Both the position numbers and the translations under genes were made by a program. The notes beneath the pieces are model-generated. The model was not told the DNA's origin and made no database searches. It saw nothing but the letters and a program-made list of their open reading frames with translations. Of a stretch of DNA of 6,091 nucleotides, positions 1 through 6,026 are shown piece by piece. The stretch comes from Ectopseudomonas composti. Its GTDB lineage: Bacteria > Pseudomonadota > Gammaproteobacteria > Pseudomonadales > Pseudomonadaceae. The stretch is from NCBI GenBank assembly GCA_946886245.1, contig CAMPIF010000286.1:1-6091 (forward strand), read 5' to 3'. How positions within the stretch are numbered: the first letter of the stretch is position 1; each line of letters begins with the position of its first letter.

Positions 1-2
1 CG

Positions 3-1361
3 ATGCAAGCGACCCAGAGCCTCGGCAACTACTTCAGCAGCCTGCGCGAGAAACGTCAGGACACCGAGTTCATGCCGGAAGTCGAAGGTGCCATTCTGGA
101 GGACTCGCCCTGGCTCAGCCGCGCCACGATTTGGGTGGTCAGCGCCTGCCTGCTGGCAGCGCTGGTCTGGGCGAATTTCGCCGTGCTGGAAGAGGTCACC
201 ACCGGCGAGGGCAAGGCCATCCCGTCGAGCAAGGTGCAGGTGATCCAGAACCTGGAGGGCGGCATCGTCAGTGAGATCTTCGTACGCGAAGGCCAGGTGG
301 TGGACAAGGGCGATACCCTGCTGCGGCTGGATGACACCCGTTTTCTCTCCAATCGCGGGGAAACCGAAGCGGATCGGCTGGCGCTGATCGCCCGTCTCGA
401 ACGACTGAGCGCAGAGGCCGAAGGGCGCGAACCGCAGCTGCCCGAGGAAATCACCCGCGACGCGCCACAGCTGGCCGAAGACCAATTGGCCCTGTACCGC
501 TCGCGCCAGCAACGTCTGCGCAGCGAACAACGCACCTTGGGCGAGCAACTGCGGCAGAAGGAGCAGGAGCTCGCCGAATTTCGCTCCAAGGCCCAGCAAT
601 ATCGCTCCAGCCTCGGCCTGTTGCAGCAGGAGCTGAACATGTCGCAGCCGCTGGTGGCCTCGGGCGCCATCTCCGAGGTCGAAGTATTGCGCCTGCGCCG
701 CAGCGTGGTGGAAGTGCGCGGCTCACTGGAGGCTACCAACCTGGCCATCCCGCGCGCCGAAGCGGCGATGAGCGAGATCAGGAGCAAGATGGAGGAGTCC
801 GAGCTGGCATTCCGCGCCGAGGCCTTCAAGGAGCTCAACGAATTACGCACCGAACTGAAGAAGATCACCGCCACCAGCGTTGCCATCCAGGACAAGGTGA
901 CCCGTACCACCGTCACCTCGCCGGTGCGTGGGGTGATCAAGCAGCTCAAGGTCAACACCATCGGCGGCGTGGTGCAACCGGGCAGCGACATGCTGGAGAT
1001 CGTGCCGCTGGACGACAGCCTGCTGATCGAGGCCAAGGTCCGCCCGCAGGACGTGGCCTTCCTGCATCCGGGCCAGAAAGCCATGGTCAAGTTCACTGCC
1101 TACGACTACACCATCTACGGCGGACTCAAGGCCAACCTCGAACTGATCAGCGCCGACACCATCACCGACGAGGAAGGCAACAGCTTCTACCTGATCCATG
1201 TGCGCACCGACAAAAGCCACCTCGGTAGCGAGCAACAGCCACTGCTGATCATCCCCGGCATGGTCGCCACGGTGGACATCATCACCGGCGAGAAGAGCGT
1301 ACTGGCCTACCTGCTCAAACCCGTGCTCAAGGCCCGTTCGGAAGCCATGCGCGAGCGTTGA
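3..1361 (+). CDS. HlyD-family type I secretion membrane fusion protein (LapC-like)
   Basis: This is the periplasmic adaptor of a type I secretion system. It links an inner-membrane ABC transporter to a TolC-like outer-membrane channel and exports a protein without a cleaved signal. The 452-residue length fits the family. A short cytoplasmic N-terminus (1-40) precedes one membrane segment (about 41-60). Then comes the first half of the lipoyl/barrel-sandwich domain (about 76-112, with NLEGGIVSEIFVREGQVV). A long charged coiled coil follows (about 120-295). The second lipoyl half contains TSPVRGVIKQL (about 304-314), and the C-terminal beta domain carries the HlyD signature around IIPGMVATVDI (416-426). 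The N-terminal stretch with EFMPEVEGAILE resembles LapC adaptors of large adhesins; that match is from memory, not a search. The ATG at position 3 is the first possible start in the window, so a start further upstream cannot be excluded. No lapD or lapG homologue follows; the transporter and substrate genes are presumably to the left. Confidence 0.92.
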   Translation: MQATQSLGNYFSSLREKRQDTEFMPEVEGAILEDSPWLSRATIWVVSACLLAALVWANFAVLEEVTTGEGKAIPSSKVQVIQNLEGGIVSEIFVREGQVVDKGDTLLRLDDTRFLSNRGETEADRLALIARLERLSAEAEGREPQLPEEITRDAPQLAEDQLALYRSRQQRLRSEQRTLGEQLRQKEQELAEFRSKAQQYRSSLGLLQQELNMSQPLVASGAISEVEVLRLRRSVVEVRGSLEATNLAIPRAEAAMSEIRSKMEESELAFRAEAFKELNELRTELKKITATSVAIQDKVTRTTVTSPVRGVIKQLKVNTIGGVVQPGSDMLEIVPLDDSLLIEAKVRPQDVAFLHPGQKAMVKFTAYDYTIYGGLKANLELISADTITDEEGNSFYLIHVRTDKSHLGSEQQPLLIIPGMVATVDIITGEKSVLAYLLKPVLKARSEAMRER

Positions 1362-1381
1362 ATACGTGCCATGCCCGTTGC

Positions 1382-1448
1382 GTGGCCCGGATGAAGTCCG
1401 GGACGGGTTGTCGAGACGCAGAACCGCCCCGGATTGCATCCGGGCTAC
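1382..1448. repeat. Inverted pair of REP elements (BIME-like), locus 1
   Basis: Two REP palindromes face each other between the convergent HlyD and DTW genes. The left copy (1382-1403) reads GTGGCCCGGATG then AAGTCCGGGA. The right copy (1427-1448) is in reverse orientation, with CCCGGAT-TGC-ATCCGGG followed by CTAC. Each folds into a hairpin of about 6-7 bp. The left copy has a GAA-type loop and the right copy is the complement of the GCA-type, so the pair mixes two subtypes. Such pairs between convergent genes often act as transcription barriers or mRNA 3' ends; that role is inferred here. Confidence 0.9.
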
Positions 1449-1469
1449 AAGGCCGAAGCGATACCCTAG

Positions 1470-1486
1470 GGTGCGCCGTGCGCACC
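1470..1486. repeat. GC-rich hairpin repeat, copy 1 (GGTGCGC-CGT-GCGCACC)
   Basis: A perfect 7-bp stem, GGTGCGC/GCGCACC, encloses a 3-nt CGT loop and is preceded by CCTAG. A second copy with one loop difference and inverted orientation lies at 4919-4935, again just beyond a REP pair, so this is a dispersed repeat and not a chance stem. It sits 3 bp past the DTW stop codon, where it could end that transcript. It lacks the T-run of a classical intrinsic terminator in either direction, so terminator function is only a possibility. Confidence 0.75.
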
Positions 1487-1489
1487 TCG

Positions 1490-2083
1490 TTAACGCTGGT
1501 GATTGCGGATGAACACCTCTTCCCCCATCGCCGCGATCTGGCCTTCGATCAACGCATCGAAGGGCCGCAGCAGCGCATCGAATCCGCGCGGTGCCTCCAG
1601 CACGTCGAGCGCGGCAACGATCGCTTCGATAGTCGACAGCGCCCCTTCTGCTGTCTCCTTGCGCAGGCGATAGCGCGACGGCGCAGCAGCACTCAGGCTG
1701 ACTCGCGGCAATGCCGCCAGCGACGGATTGAGGTGCAACAGCTTGCGCGCCTTGCGCCAGGTGCCGTCGGGCACCACCAACAGCAGCGCTTTGTCGCTGG
1801 GCGCGTAGCCTGTCAGGGCGACAGCCTCTTCACCAGGAAACAGCAGGCAGGCTCGATAATCAGGCTGCGCGAGCAATTGCGGTAGATCAGCGAATACCTC
1901 ACCGACGCGCAACTCGGCATTGCGCAACCCAAGCGCAGCCAGGCGAGCGGTATTGAGGGCATGGCCGACTTCGCTCGGGTGCTGCAGGATGAGCACACGA
2001 GTACGACTCTCGAGGTCGGGAATCAGCGGACAGAGGCAATGGCCAAGCGGGCGCTGGCAGCGTGAGCAGGTCGGACGAGGCAT
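1490..2083 (-). CDS. DTW-domain protein, probable tRNA-uridine aminocarboxypropyltransferase
   Basis: The product has 197 residues and belongs to the DTW family. Characterised members (E. coli TapT/YfiP) transfer the 3-amino-3-carboxypropyl group of S-adenosylmethionine to a tRNA uridine, making acp3U. Four N-terminal cysteines (C6, C9, C16, C18, in CSRCQRPLGHCLC) form a likely zinc site. The motifs HPSE (35-38), DGTW (106-109, the family's D-x-T-W) followed by RKARKL, and STIEA (150-154) are all present. I placed the start at 2083, giving MPRPTCSRCQ. An upstream ATG at 2131 adds 16 residues (MHPGYASS...) translated from a REP element and is not credible. A weak GAGG lies about 20 nt upstream of the chosen ATG. 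The gene lies downstream of aer on the same strand, separated by a REP pair, so co-transcription is uncertain. The nearest relative and the modified tRNA position are not determinable here. Confidence 0.9.
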   Translation of the reverse strand: MPRPTCSRCQRPLGHCLCPLIPDLESRTRVLILQHPSEVGHALNTARLAALGLRNAELRVGEVFADLPQLLAQPDYRACLLFPGEEAVALTGYAPSDKALLLVVPDGTWRKARKLLHLNPSLAALPRVSLSAAAPSRYRLRKETAEGALSTIEAIVAALDVLEAPRGFDALLRPFDALIEGQIAAMGEEVFIRNHQR

Positions 2084-2116
2084 GTCGCGCAGTGTGCCAG
2101 AACGCCTCGAACTCGC

Positions 2117-2168
2117 GTAGCCCGGATGCAATCCGGGAGCATTCCACGGATTGCATCCGGCTCCCGGG
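2117..2168. repeat. Inverted pair of REP elements, locus 2, between aer and the DTW gene
   Basis: The left copy (2117-2138) has GTAGCCCGGATG with a GCA loop and ATCCGGGA. The right copy (about 2147-2160) has CGGAT-TGC-ATCCGG in reverse orientation with a degenerate outer edge. Both are the same subtype, so the 13-nt core at 2123-2135 is exactly complementary to 2147-2159. CCGGGAGC (2133-2140) is also complementary to GCTCCCGG (2160-2167). The block begins directly after the aer stop codon and covers most of the 85-bp gap. It probably protects the aer mRNA 3' end or attenuates read-through into the DTW gene; this is inference. Confidence 0.88.
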
Positions 2169-3734
2169 TCAACGGTTGAAGCGCTCCGCCAGGCGGTGCA
2201 GGTAATCGGCCATTTCCTCCAGCTCGCGGCTGATGGCCGCGCCCTGATGCGCCTGTCCGGCGCTGTGGTCGGAAAGCTGGGCGATGCGAGTGATCTGCCG
2301 GCTGATGTCCTCGGCCACGTGGCTCTGCTCTTCGGAAGCCGCCGCCATCTGCTGGCTCATGCTGGTGATGCGCGTCACTGCCGAGCTGATGCCCTCCAGC
2401 GCGTCGCGTACCGACTCCACGCTCTGCACACTGCCGCGGGAAATGTCCTCGCCCTTGCCCGCTGTGACCACCGCACGCTCGGCTCCTGCACGCAGGTCGG
2501 CGATGATCTGGTGAATCTGCTCGGTGGACTGGCGCGTACGCGAAGCCAGCGAGCGCACTTCATCGGCCACTACGGCGAAACCGCGGCCCTGCTCGCCTGC
2601 CCGCGCGGCCTCGATGGCGGCGTTGAGCGCCAGCAGGTTGGTCTGCTCGGCAATCGAGGTGATCACGTCGGCCACACTGCCGATGGACTGCGTGGAGTTG
2701 GCCAGCTCGTTGACTGCCTGGCCAATATCGTTGACCGCCTTGGCCATCTGGCGCATGGAATCGAGGCTGCCTACAGCCAGATCGCGCCCCTCACGTGCCA
2801 GGCGATCAGCCTCTTCGGCAGCATGCGAGGTGTTCTGCACGTTGTGCGCCACTTCCTGAATGGTCGCCGCCATCTGGTTTATGGCCGTGGCCGATTGATC
2901 GGTCTCGGCACGCTGTTGATCGAGCATCTGTGCGCTGGATTGCGACAACTCGGCGGACTGCGTGGCGCGCTTCTTGACGTTCTCTCCAGCATCTTCCAGC
3001 CGCGTCAACGCCGTCTGCAGTCGCGCCTCCTCACTGATCATCGCCATATCCAGCAACGCCTGGGCACCACGGTTGTCGCTGTAGGTCAGCGCCACCAGGC
3101 CGCTGGTGAATGCTTTCGGATGCTCGGCCAGCGTGCGGCGGATCAACTGCCGGGTCCGGTAAAGCTGGTAGGAACCCAGCGCGAACAGCGTCAGCAGGAT
3201 AAAAGCCATCAGCGGCCAGCCAGAAACCACCCAGTGCGCCGCGACGATCAGCAGCGACGCGGCGATCAGCGGCCAGGAACGCACCACATCGTAGGTCCAG
3301 TATTCCAGCTTGGGCACCGGTGATTTGCCAGCCCGCAGCCGGGCATAGAGCGCTTCGGCACGACGCTTCTGGGCCTCGGTTGGCAGTGAGCGTACCGACT
3401 CGTAGCCCGAAACCCGGCCGTTCTCGTAGACGGGCGTGACGTAAGCACTGACCCAGTAGAAATCGCCATTCTTCGAACGATTCTTGACGATGCCCATCCA
3501 GGGTTTGCCCTGCTTGATGGTGTCCCACATATGGCCGAACACCGCCGGCGGCATGTCCGGGTGGCGCACCAGGTTGTGCGGCTGGCCGACCAGTTCCTCG
3601 CGGGTGAAGCCGCTGATCTCGACGAAGGCGTCGTTACAGTAGGTGATCTTGCTGTTGAGGTCGGTGGTGGAAATCAGGCGTTCATCAGCGGGGAAGGTTC
3701 TTTCCCGCTGGGTCACGGGCAGGTTCTGGCGCAT
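2169..3734 (-). CDS. aer: Aerotaxis/energy-taxis receptor Aer (PAS-methyl-accepting chemotaxis protein)
   Basis: This membrane-anchored chemoreceptor senses cell redox state through FAD bound to an N-terminal PAS domain and signals to the CheA/CheW array. The 521 residues run as PAS domain (about 10-115), linker, a hydrophobic hairpin anchor of two closely spaced membrane segments (about 154-170 and 173-189), a HAMP-like region, and a long signalling coiled coil. The receptor tip lies at about 361-397 ([20 protein letters not shown], then [15 protein letters not shown]). Residues reported as important for FAD binding in E. coli Aer fall at the same numbers: N34, R57, H58, D60 and W70. There is no periplasmic sensing domain and no C-terminal CheR-docking pentapeptide; the protein ends LAERFNR. 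The start is supported by AGGGA seven to eight bases upstream. Aer of P. aeruginosa is known to depend on ANR, but no TTGAT-N4-ATCAA box is visible in the 117 bp upstream. Pseudomonads can carry several Aer paralogues, so the exact orthologue is less certain than the family. Confidence 0.93.
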   Translation of the reverse strand: MRQNLPVTQRERTFPADERLISTTDLNSKITYCNDAFVEISGFTREELVGQPHNLVRHPDMPPAVFGHMWDTIKQGKPWMGIVKNRSKNGDFYWVSAYVTPVYENGRVSGYESVRSLPTEAQKRRAEALYARLRAGKSPVPKLEYWTYDVVRSWPLIAASLLIVAAHWVVSGWPLMAFILLTLFALGSYQLYRTRQLIRRTLAEHPKAFTSGLVALTYSDNRGAQALLDMAMISEEARLQTALTRLEDAGENVKKRATQSAELSQSSAQMLDQQRAETDQSATAINQMAATIQEVAHNVQNTSHAAEEADRLAREGRDLAVGSLDSMRQMAKAVNDIGQAVNELANSTQSIGSVADVITSIAEQTNLLALNAAIEAARAGEQGRGFAVVADEVRSLASRTRQSTEQIHQIIADLRAGAERAVVTAGKGEDISRGSVQSVESVRDALEGISSAVTRITSMSQQMAAASEEQSHVAEDISRQITRIAQLSDHSAGQAHQGAAISRELEEMADYLHRLAERFNR

Positions 3735-3851
3735 CGAGGCTTCCCTGTTCGAATTGAGGTTGGTACAGACGTATGGATAAGTACTAGCACAGCCTAATAA
3801 CCGCGCCAGTTGTAGGCTCTAGGCCTTTGGGAGGAGAAAGACGACCCTGTT

Positions 3852-4745
3852 TCAGATTTGATTCAGTTGCGTCTTGAGCAAGTCGCGAAAGGTCTGAATC
3901 AGCGGCTCGCGAGTGCGCCCCCGGCGCAGGATCAGCGAGAACGGTGCCTGGTAGCCAAATACCGCTGGCAGCAATACCCGCAGCTTGCCGTGATCCGCCC
4001 AGGGCTGGGCGTAGTGCTCCGGCAAATAGCCGATGTAGGCGCCGGAGAGCACCAGTATCAGCTGCGCCTCCATCGACTCCACGGTAGCCGCGCTGTGCTT
4101 GAAACCATGACGGGCCAGTTCGGCCTGGCTCCAGTAGCCACGACCGACCATGCGCTGCTGGGTGATCAGCTCCTCGGGGATCCGCCTCTGCTCGAACAAC
4201 GCATGCCGCTCGCTGCAATACAGCCAGTGCTGCTCGCGGTACAGCGGCTGGTAGACCAGCCCGTTCATGCGCGTGGAAAAGGCGCCGATGGCCAGATCCA
4301 GGCGGTTGTCCAGCACCGCCAGCTGCAGCTCATAAGGGCTCATCACCGACAGGTGCAGGTGCACGCCCGGGTGCTCCTGGCTGTAGGCGCCGATCACCTC
4401 GGCCAGCGGCAGGGCCGGATCGCTGACTGTGGAGTCCAGCACGCCGAGGTTGAGCGTGCCGCGCAACTCGCCCTTGAGCGCCGCCGAGTAACGCTCGAAA
4501 CCCTCCAGCTCGCCGAGCAGGCGCAAGGTTTCCTGGTGAAACAACTCGCCCTTGCTGGTCAGGCTGAAGCCGCCACGGCCGCGATGGCAGAGCACGATGC
4601 CGAGCTGACTCTCCAATTGGCTCATGTAGGTACTGATGGCCGACGTGGAAAGATTGAGCTCCTGCTGCGCAGCGGCGAAGCCCTGATGACGCACCACGGC
4701 GACGAAGATCTTCAGCAGTTTCAGATCGGGTAAAGCGAGGGACAT
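3852..4745 (-). CDS. LysR-family transcriptional regulator
   Basis: The product has 297 residues, the usual LysR length. An N-terminal winged helix-turn-helix spans about 8-66, with the recognition region FAAAQQELNLSTSAISTYMSQLE (23-45). A linker helix follows, then a periplasmic-binding-protein-like effector domain (about 95-295) with VMSPYELQLAVLDNRLDLAIGAF (134-156). The effector is not identifiable from sequence. I chose the ATG at 4743-4745 (MSLALPDLKLLKIF) because the fold begins there. The open frame continues upstream to 4934, but those extra 63 codons run through REP repeats. No good Shine-Dalgarno sequence precedes this ATG. The gene is divergent from the TIM-barrel gene at 5165, the classical arrangement for a LysR regulator and its target, though the 419-bp gap is long. 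It is collinear with aer downstream, 117 bp away with no clear terminator, so some read-through into aer is possible. Confidence 0.92.
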   Translation of the reverse strand: MSLALPDLKLLKIFVAVVRHQGFAAAQQELNLSTSAISTYMSQLESQLGIVLCHRGRGGFSLTSKGELFHQETLRLLGELEGFERYSAALKGELRGTLNLGVLDSTVSDPALPLAEVIGAYSQEHPGVHLHLSVMSPYELQLAVLDNRLDLAIGAFSTRMNGLVYQPLYREQHWLYCSERHALFEQRRIPEELITQQRMVGRGYWSQAELARHGFKHSAATVESMEAQLILVLSGAYIGYLPEHYAQPWADHGKLRVLLPAVFGYQAPFSLILRRGRTREPLIQTFRDLLKTQLNQI

Positions 4746-4813
4746 GGCGGCGCACGGCAGATTAACGGAGCGCCAGTGTAGCGCCCTGCCCTGGCCTGGC
4801 ACATCCAGCAAAT

Positions 4814-4874
4814 GTAGCCCGGATGAAATCCGGGACAACAGCCAGCCTATTTCCCCGGATTGCATCCGGGCTAC
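4814..4874. repeat. Inverted pair of REP elements (BIME-like), locus 3
   Basis: The left copy (4814-4835) reads GTAGCCCGGATG then AAATCCGGGA, a perfect CCCGGAT/ATCCGGG stem with a GAA loop. The right copy (4853-4874) is reversed, CCCGGAT-TGC-ATCCGGG followed by CTAC. The pair has the same architecture as locus 1: a forward GAA-type facing a reversed GCA-type, separated by a short spacer (17 nt here, 23 nt there). It lies in the LysR 5' region, an uncommon place, since REPs more often sit at gene 3' ends. Confidence 0.9.
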
Positions 4875-4918
4875 AAGACTACATCGCCCTGCTCTAGGCA
4901 CAGACCGGCGAAACAACA

Positions 4919-4935
4919 GGTGCGCGCGGCGCACC
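4919..4935. repeat. GC-rich hairpin repeat, copy 2 (GGTGCGC-GCG-GCGCACC)
   Basis: This is a perfect 7-bp stem with a 3-nt GCG loop, followed by CTACG. Its reverse complement is TAGGGTGCGCCGCGCGCACC, which matches copy 1 at 1470-1486 except for one loop base and the flank (copy 1 has CTAG before GGTGCGC). It is in the opposite orientation to copy 1 and sits between a REP pair and a single REP. Confidence 0.75.
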
Positions 4936-4953
4936 CTACGGGCCGATCGCGTC

Positions 4954-4975
4954 GTCGCCCGGATGAAATCCGGGG
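4954..4975 (+). repeat. Single REP element, locus 4
   Basis: A forward-oriented copy with perfect CCCGGAT-GAA-ATCCGGG stem and preceded by GTCG where other copies have GTAG. No reversed partner follows. It belongs to the GAA-loop subtype, like the left copies of loci 1 and 3. It may be the remnant of a second pair or one end of a larger composite starting at 4814. Confidence 0.85.
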
Positions 4976-4993
4976 CCGCGCACGGCGTCTCGA

Positions 4994-5015
4994 TAGTTCA
5001 GTAATCACTGAACTA
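4994..5015. promoter_or_regulatory. 22-bp inverted repeat, candidate operator
   Basis: The arms TAGTTCAGT and ACTGAACTA are perfect 9-bp complements separated by AATC. The site lies 150 bp upstream of the TIM-barrel start and 249 bp upstream of the LysR start, in the most AT-rich part of the gap. It is not followed by a T-run, so a terminator is unlikely. A symmetrical T-N12-A core is present, close to but not the classical LysR T-N11-A box. The binding protein is inferred, with the divergent LysR product the first candidate. Confidence 0.6.
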
Positions 5016-5153
5016 AGTATTTGTTCGATGCGATTTAACCCGTTCCTGGGCTGAGCCAACAATGCAGCCATAACCAGGCGCCGGCTCGAACCGCACGCCA
5101 CCGGGCGCCACACCACGCCCCTTGCCAATCTGCCGCTGACCTTCGCCCTCTCC

Positions 5154-5159
5154 AGGAGA
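5154..5159 (+). promoter_or_regulatory. Ribosome binding site of the TIM-barrel gene
   Basis: AGGAGA lies five bases before the ATG at 5165. It is a near-consensus Shine-Dalgarno site and fixes this start, which also begins directly with the first beta strand (MRLEIFRTLWG). Confidence 0.8.
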
Positions 5160-5164
5160 CGGCC

Positions 5165-6007
5165 ATGCGACTGGAAATCTTCCGCACCCTCTGGGGTTAT
5201 CGCGGCAGTTGGCAGCAAGCGCTCGACGAAGCGCTCGGTGCCGGCTTCGACGGCATCGAAGCGCGCATCCCCGAGACCGCCGCGCAGCGCGCCATCAATG
5301 CCCGTCTGCTGCGCGAGCAGAACGTCCCCTATATCGCCACCCTGTTCACCTCCACGCCGGTTCTGCCGCGCCAGAGCGATAGCCCGCAGGTGCACCTCGA
5401 AGACCTGCGCATGAAGCTCGACTGGGCCGCTGAGCTGAGCCCACGCTTGGTCAACGTACTGCCCGGCAATGATCGCTGGGCGCTGAGCGAACAGGTCGAT
5501 TTCTTCGGTCGCGCCGCCGAATTGGCCTTGGCCTGCGGCCTTCACCTCTGTTTCGAAATTCATCGCGGCCGTTCCCTGTACAGCCCCTGGGTCACGCTGG
5601 ACGTGATCCGTCAGGTCCCCGAACTGCGCTTCACCAGCGACATCAGCCATTGGCTGGTGACTTGCGAACGCCTGCTCGACGACCCCGCCGACGACCTGTC
5701 CGCCTTCATCGAGCGGGTCGACCACATCCAGGCCCGCGTCGGCTACGACCAGGGCCCGCAGGTGCCGCACCCCGGCGCACCGGAGTACGCCGACGTGCTG
5801 GCCTTCCACCAGCGCCACTGGGAGAGCATCTGGAGCAGCCAGGAAAAGCGCGGCCTGCAGAGCACCACCCTGACCCCCGAATTCGGCCCCGACGGCTACC
5901 TGCACCACCTGCCCTTCACCGACGTGCCGGTGGCCGACCTGTGGCAGCTCAACCAGTGGATGGCGCGCTGCGAGCGCCAGCACTTCCACCGTTTCACCAG
6001 TCGCTGA
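5165..6007 (+). CDS. TIM-barrel sugar phosphate isomerase/epimerase-like protein
   Basis: The 280-residue protein fits the xylose-isomerase-like TIM-barrel (AP endonuclease 2 fold) superfamily, whose members usually bind a divalent metal and act on sugars, inositols or hydroxy-acids in the cytoplasm. The first strand and helix carry MRLEIFRTLWG and ALGAGFDGIEAR (24-34), the usual 'G-(F/Y)-D-G-I-E' opening. Candidate metal and substrate residues sit at strand ends: E131 in CFEIHRGR, D159 and H162 in TSDISHWL, H187 and R191 in HIQARVG, and E239 in TPEFGPDGY. No signal peptide or membrane segment is seen. The substrate cannot be named. The gene is followed after 19 nt by the start of an iron/2-oxoglutarate oxygenase, suggesting an operon, and is divergent from the LysR gene. 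An antisense open frame (4871-6082) of 403 codons overlaps it and is a GC-bias artefact. Confidence 0.88.
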   Translation: MRLEIFRTLWGYRGSWQQALDEALGAGFDGIEARIPETAAQRAINARLLREQNVPYIATLFTSTPVLPRQSDSPQVHLEDLRMKLDWAAELSPRLVNVLPGNDRWALSEQVDFFGRAAELALACGLHLCFEIHRGRSLYSPWVTLDVIRQVPELRFTSDISHWLVTCERLLDDPADDLSAFIERVDHIQARVGYDQGPQVPHPGAPEYADVLAFHQRHWESIWSSQEKRGLQSTTLTPEFGPDGYLHHLPFTDVPVADLWQLNQWMARCERQHFHRFTSR

Positions 6008-6026
6008 GGAACCGAGAAGAACAGCA

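Larger units (their letters stand above)
4746..5164. other. Divergent intergenic region between the LysR and TIM-barrel genes
   Basis: This 419-bp stretch holds no credible gene. From left to right it contains a REP pair (4814-4874), a GC hairpin repeat (4919-4935), a single REP (4954-4975) and a 22-bp inverted repeat (4994-5015). About 150 bp of GC-rich leader to the TIM-barrel start follow. The stretch around 4990-5040 is clearly more AT-rich than its surroundings, as expected for a promoter. I could not assign convincing -35 and -10 boxes in either direction. Short open frames here (for example 4744-5004) read through the repeats and look spurious. Confidence 0.75.

Noticed and set aside
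56..1096. 346-codon minus-strand frame opposite the HlyD gene
   Set aside because: Serine/arginine-rich shadow of the coiled-coil coding sequence with no recognisable domain.
1382..1448. REP palindromes as a CRISPR array or insertion sequence ends
   Set aside because: Copies alternate in orientation, spacing is irregular, and there is no transposase or target-site duplication between them.
1462..1492. GC hairpin at 1470-1486 as an intrinsic terminator
   Set aside because: The stem is strong but there is no T-run on either side, and the sequence recurs as a dispersed repeat, so I list it as a repeat.
2151..3323. 390-codon open frame on the plus strand opposite aer
   Set aside because: It lies entirely antisense to the Aer signalling domain and its start is within a REP element. 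The composition is rich in H, R, G and L, typical of an antisense shadow.
3812..3840. AGGCTCTAGGCCT as a terminator after the LysR gene
   Set aside because: The stem would be only about 4 bp and no U-tract follows in the minus direction.
3858..4733. 291-codon plus-strand frame opposite the LysR gene
   Set aside because: The minus-strand LysR protein is complete with its HTH and effector domain; the antisense product is Q/H/L-rich with no domain.
4797..4811. TGGCAC near 4797 as a sigma-54 -24 box
   Set aside because: The downstream GC is at the wrong spacing (8 and not 10 bases after GG) and no TTGC element is present.
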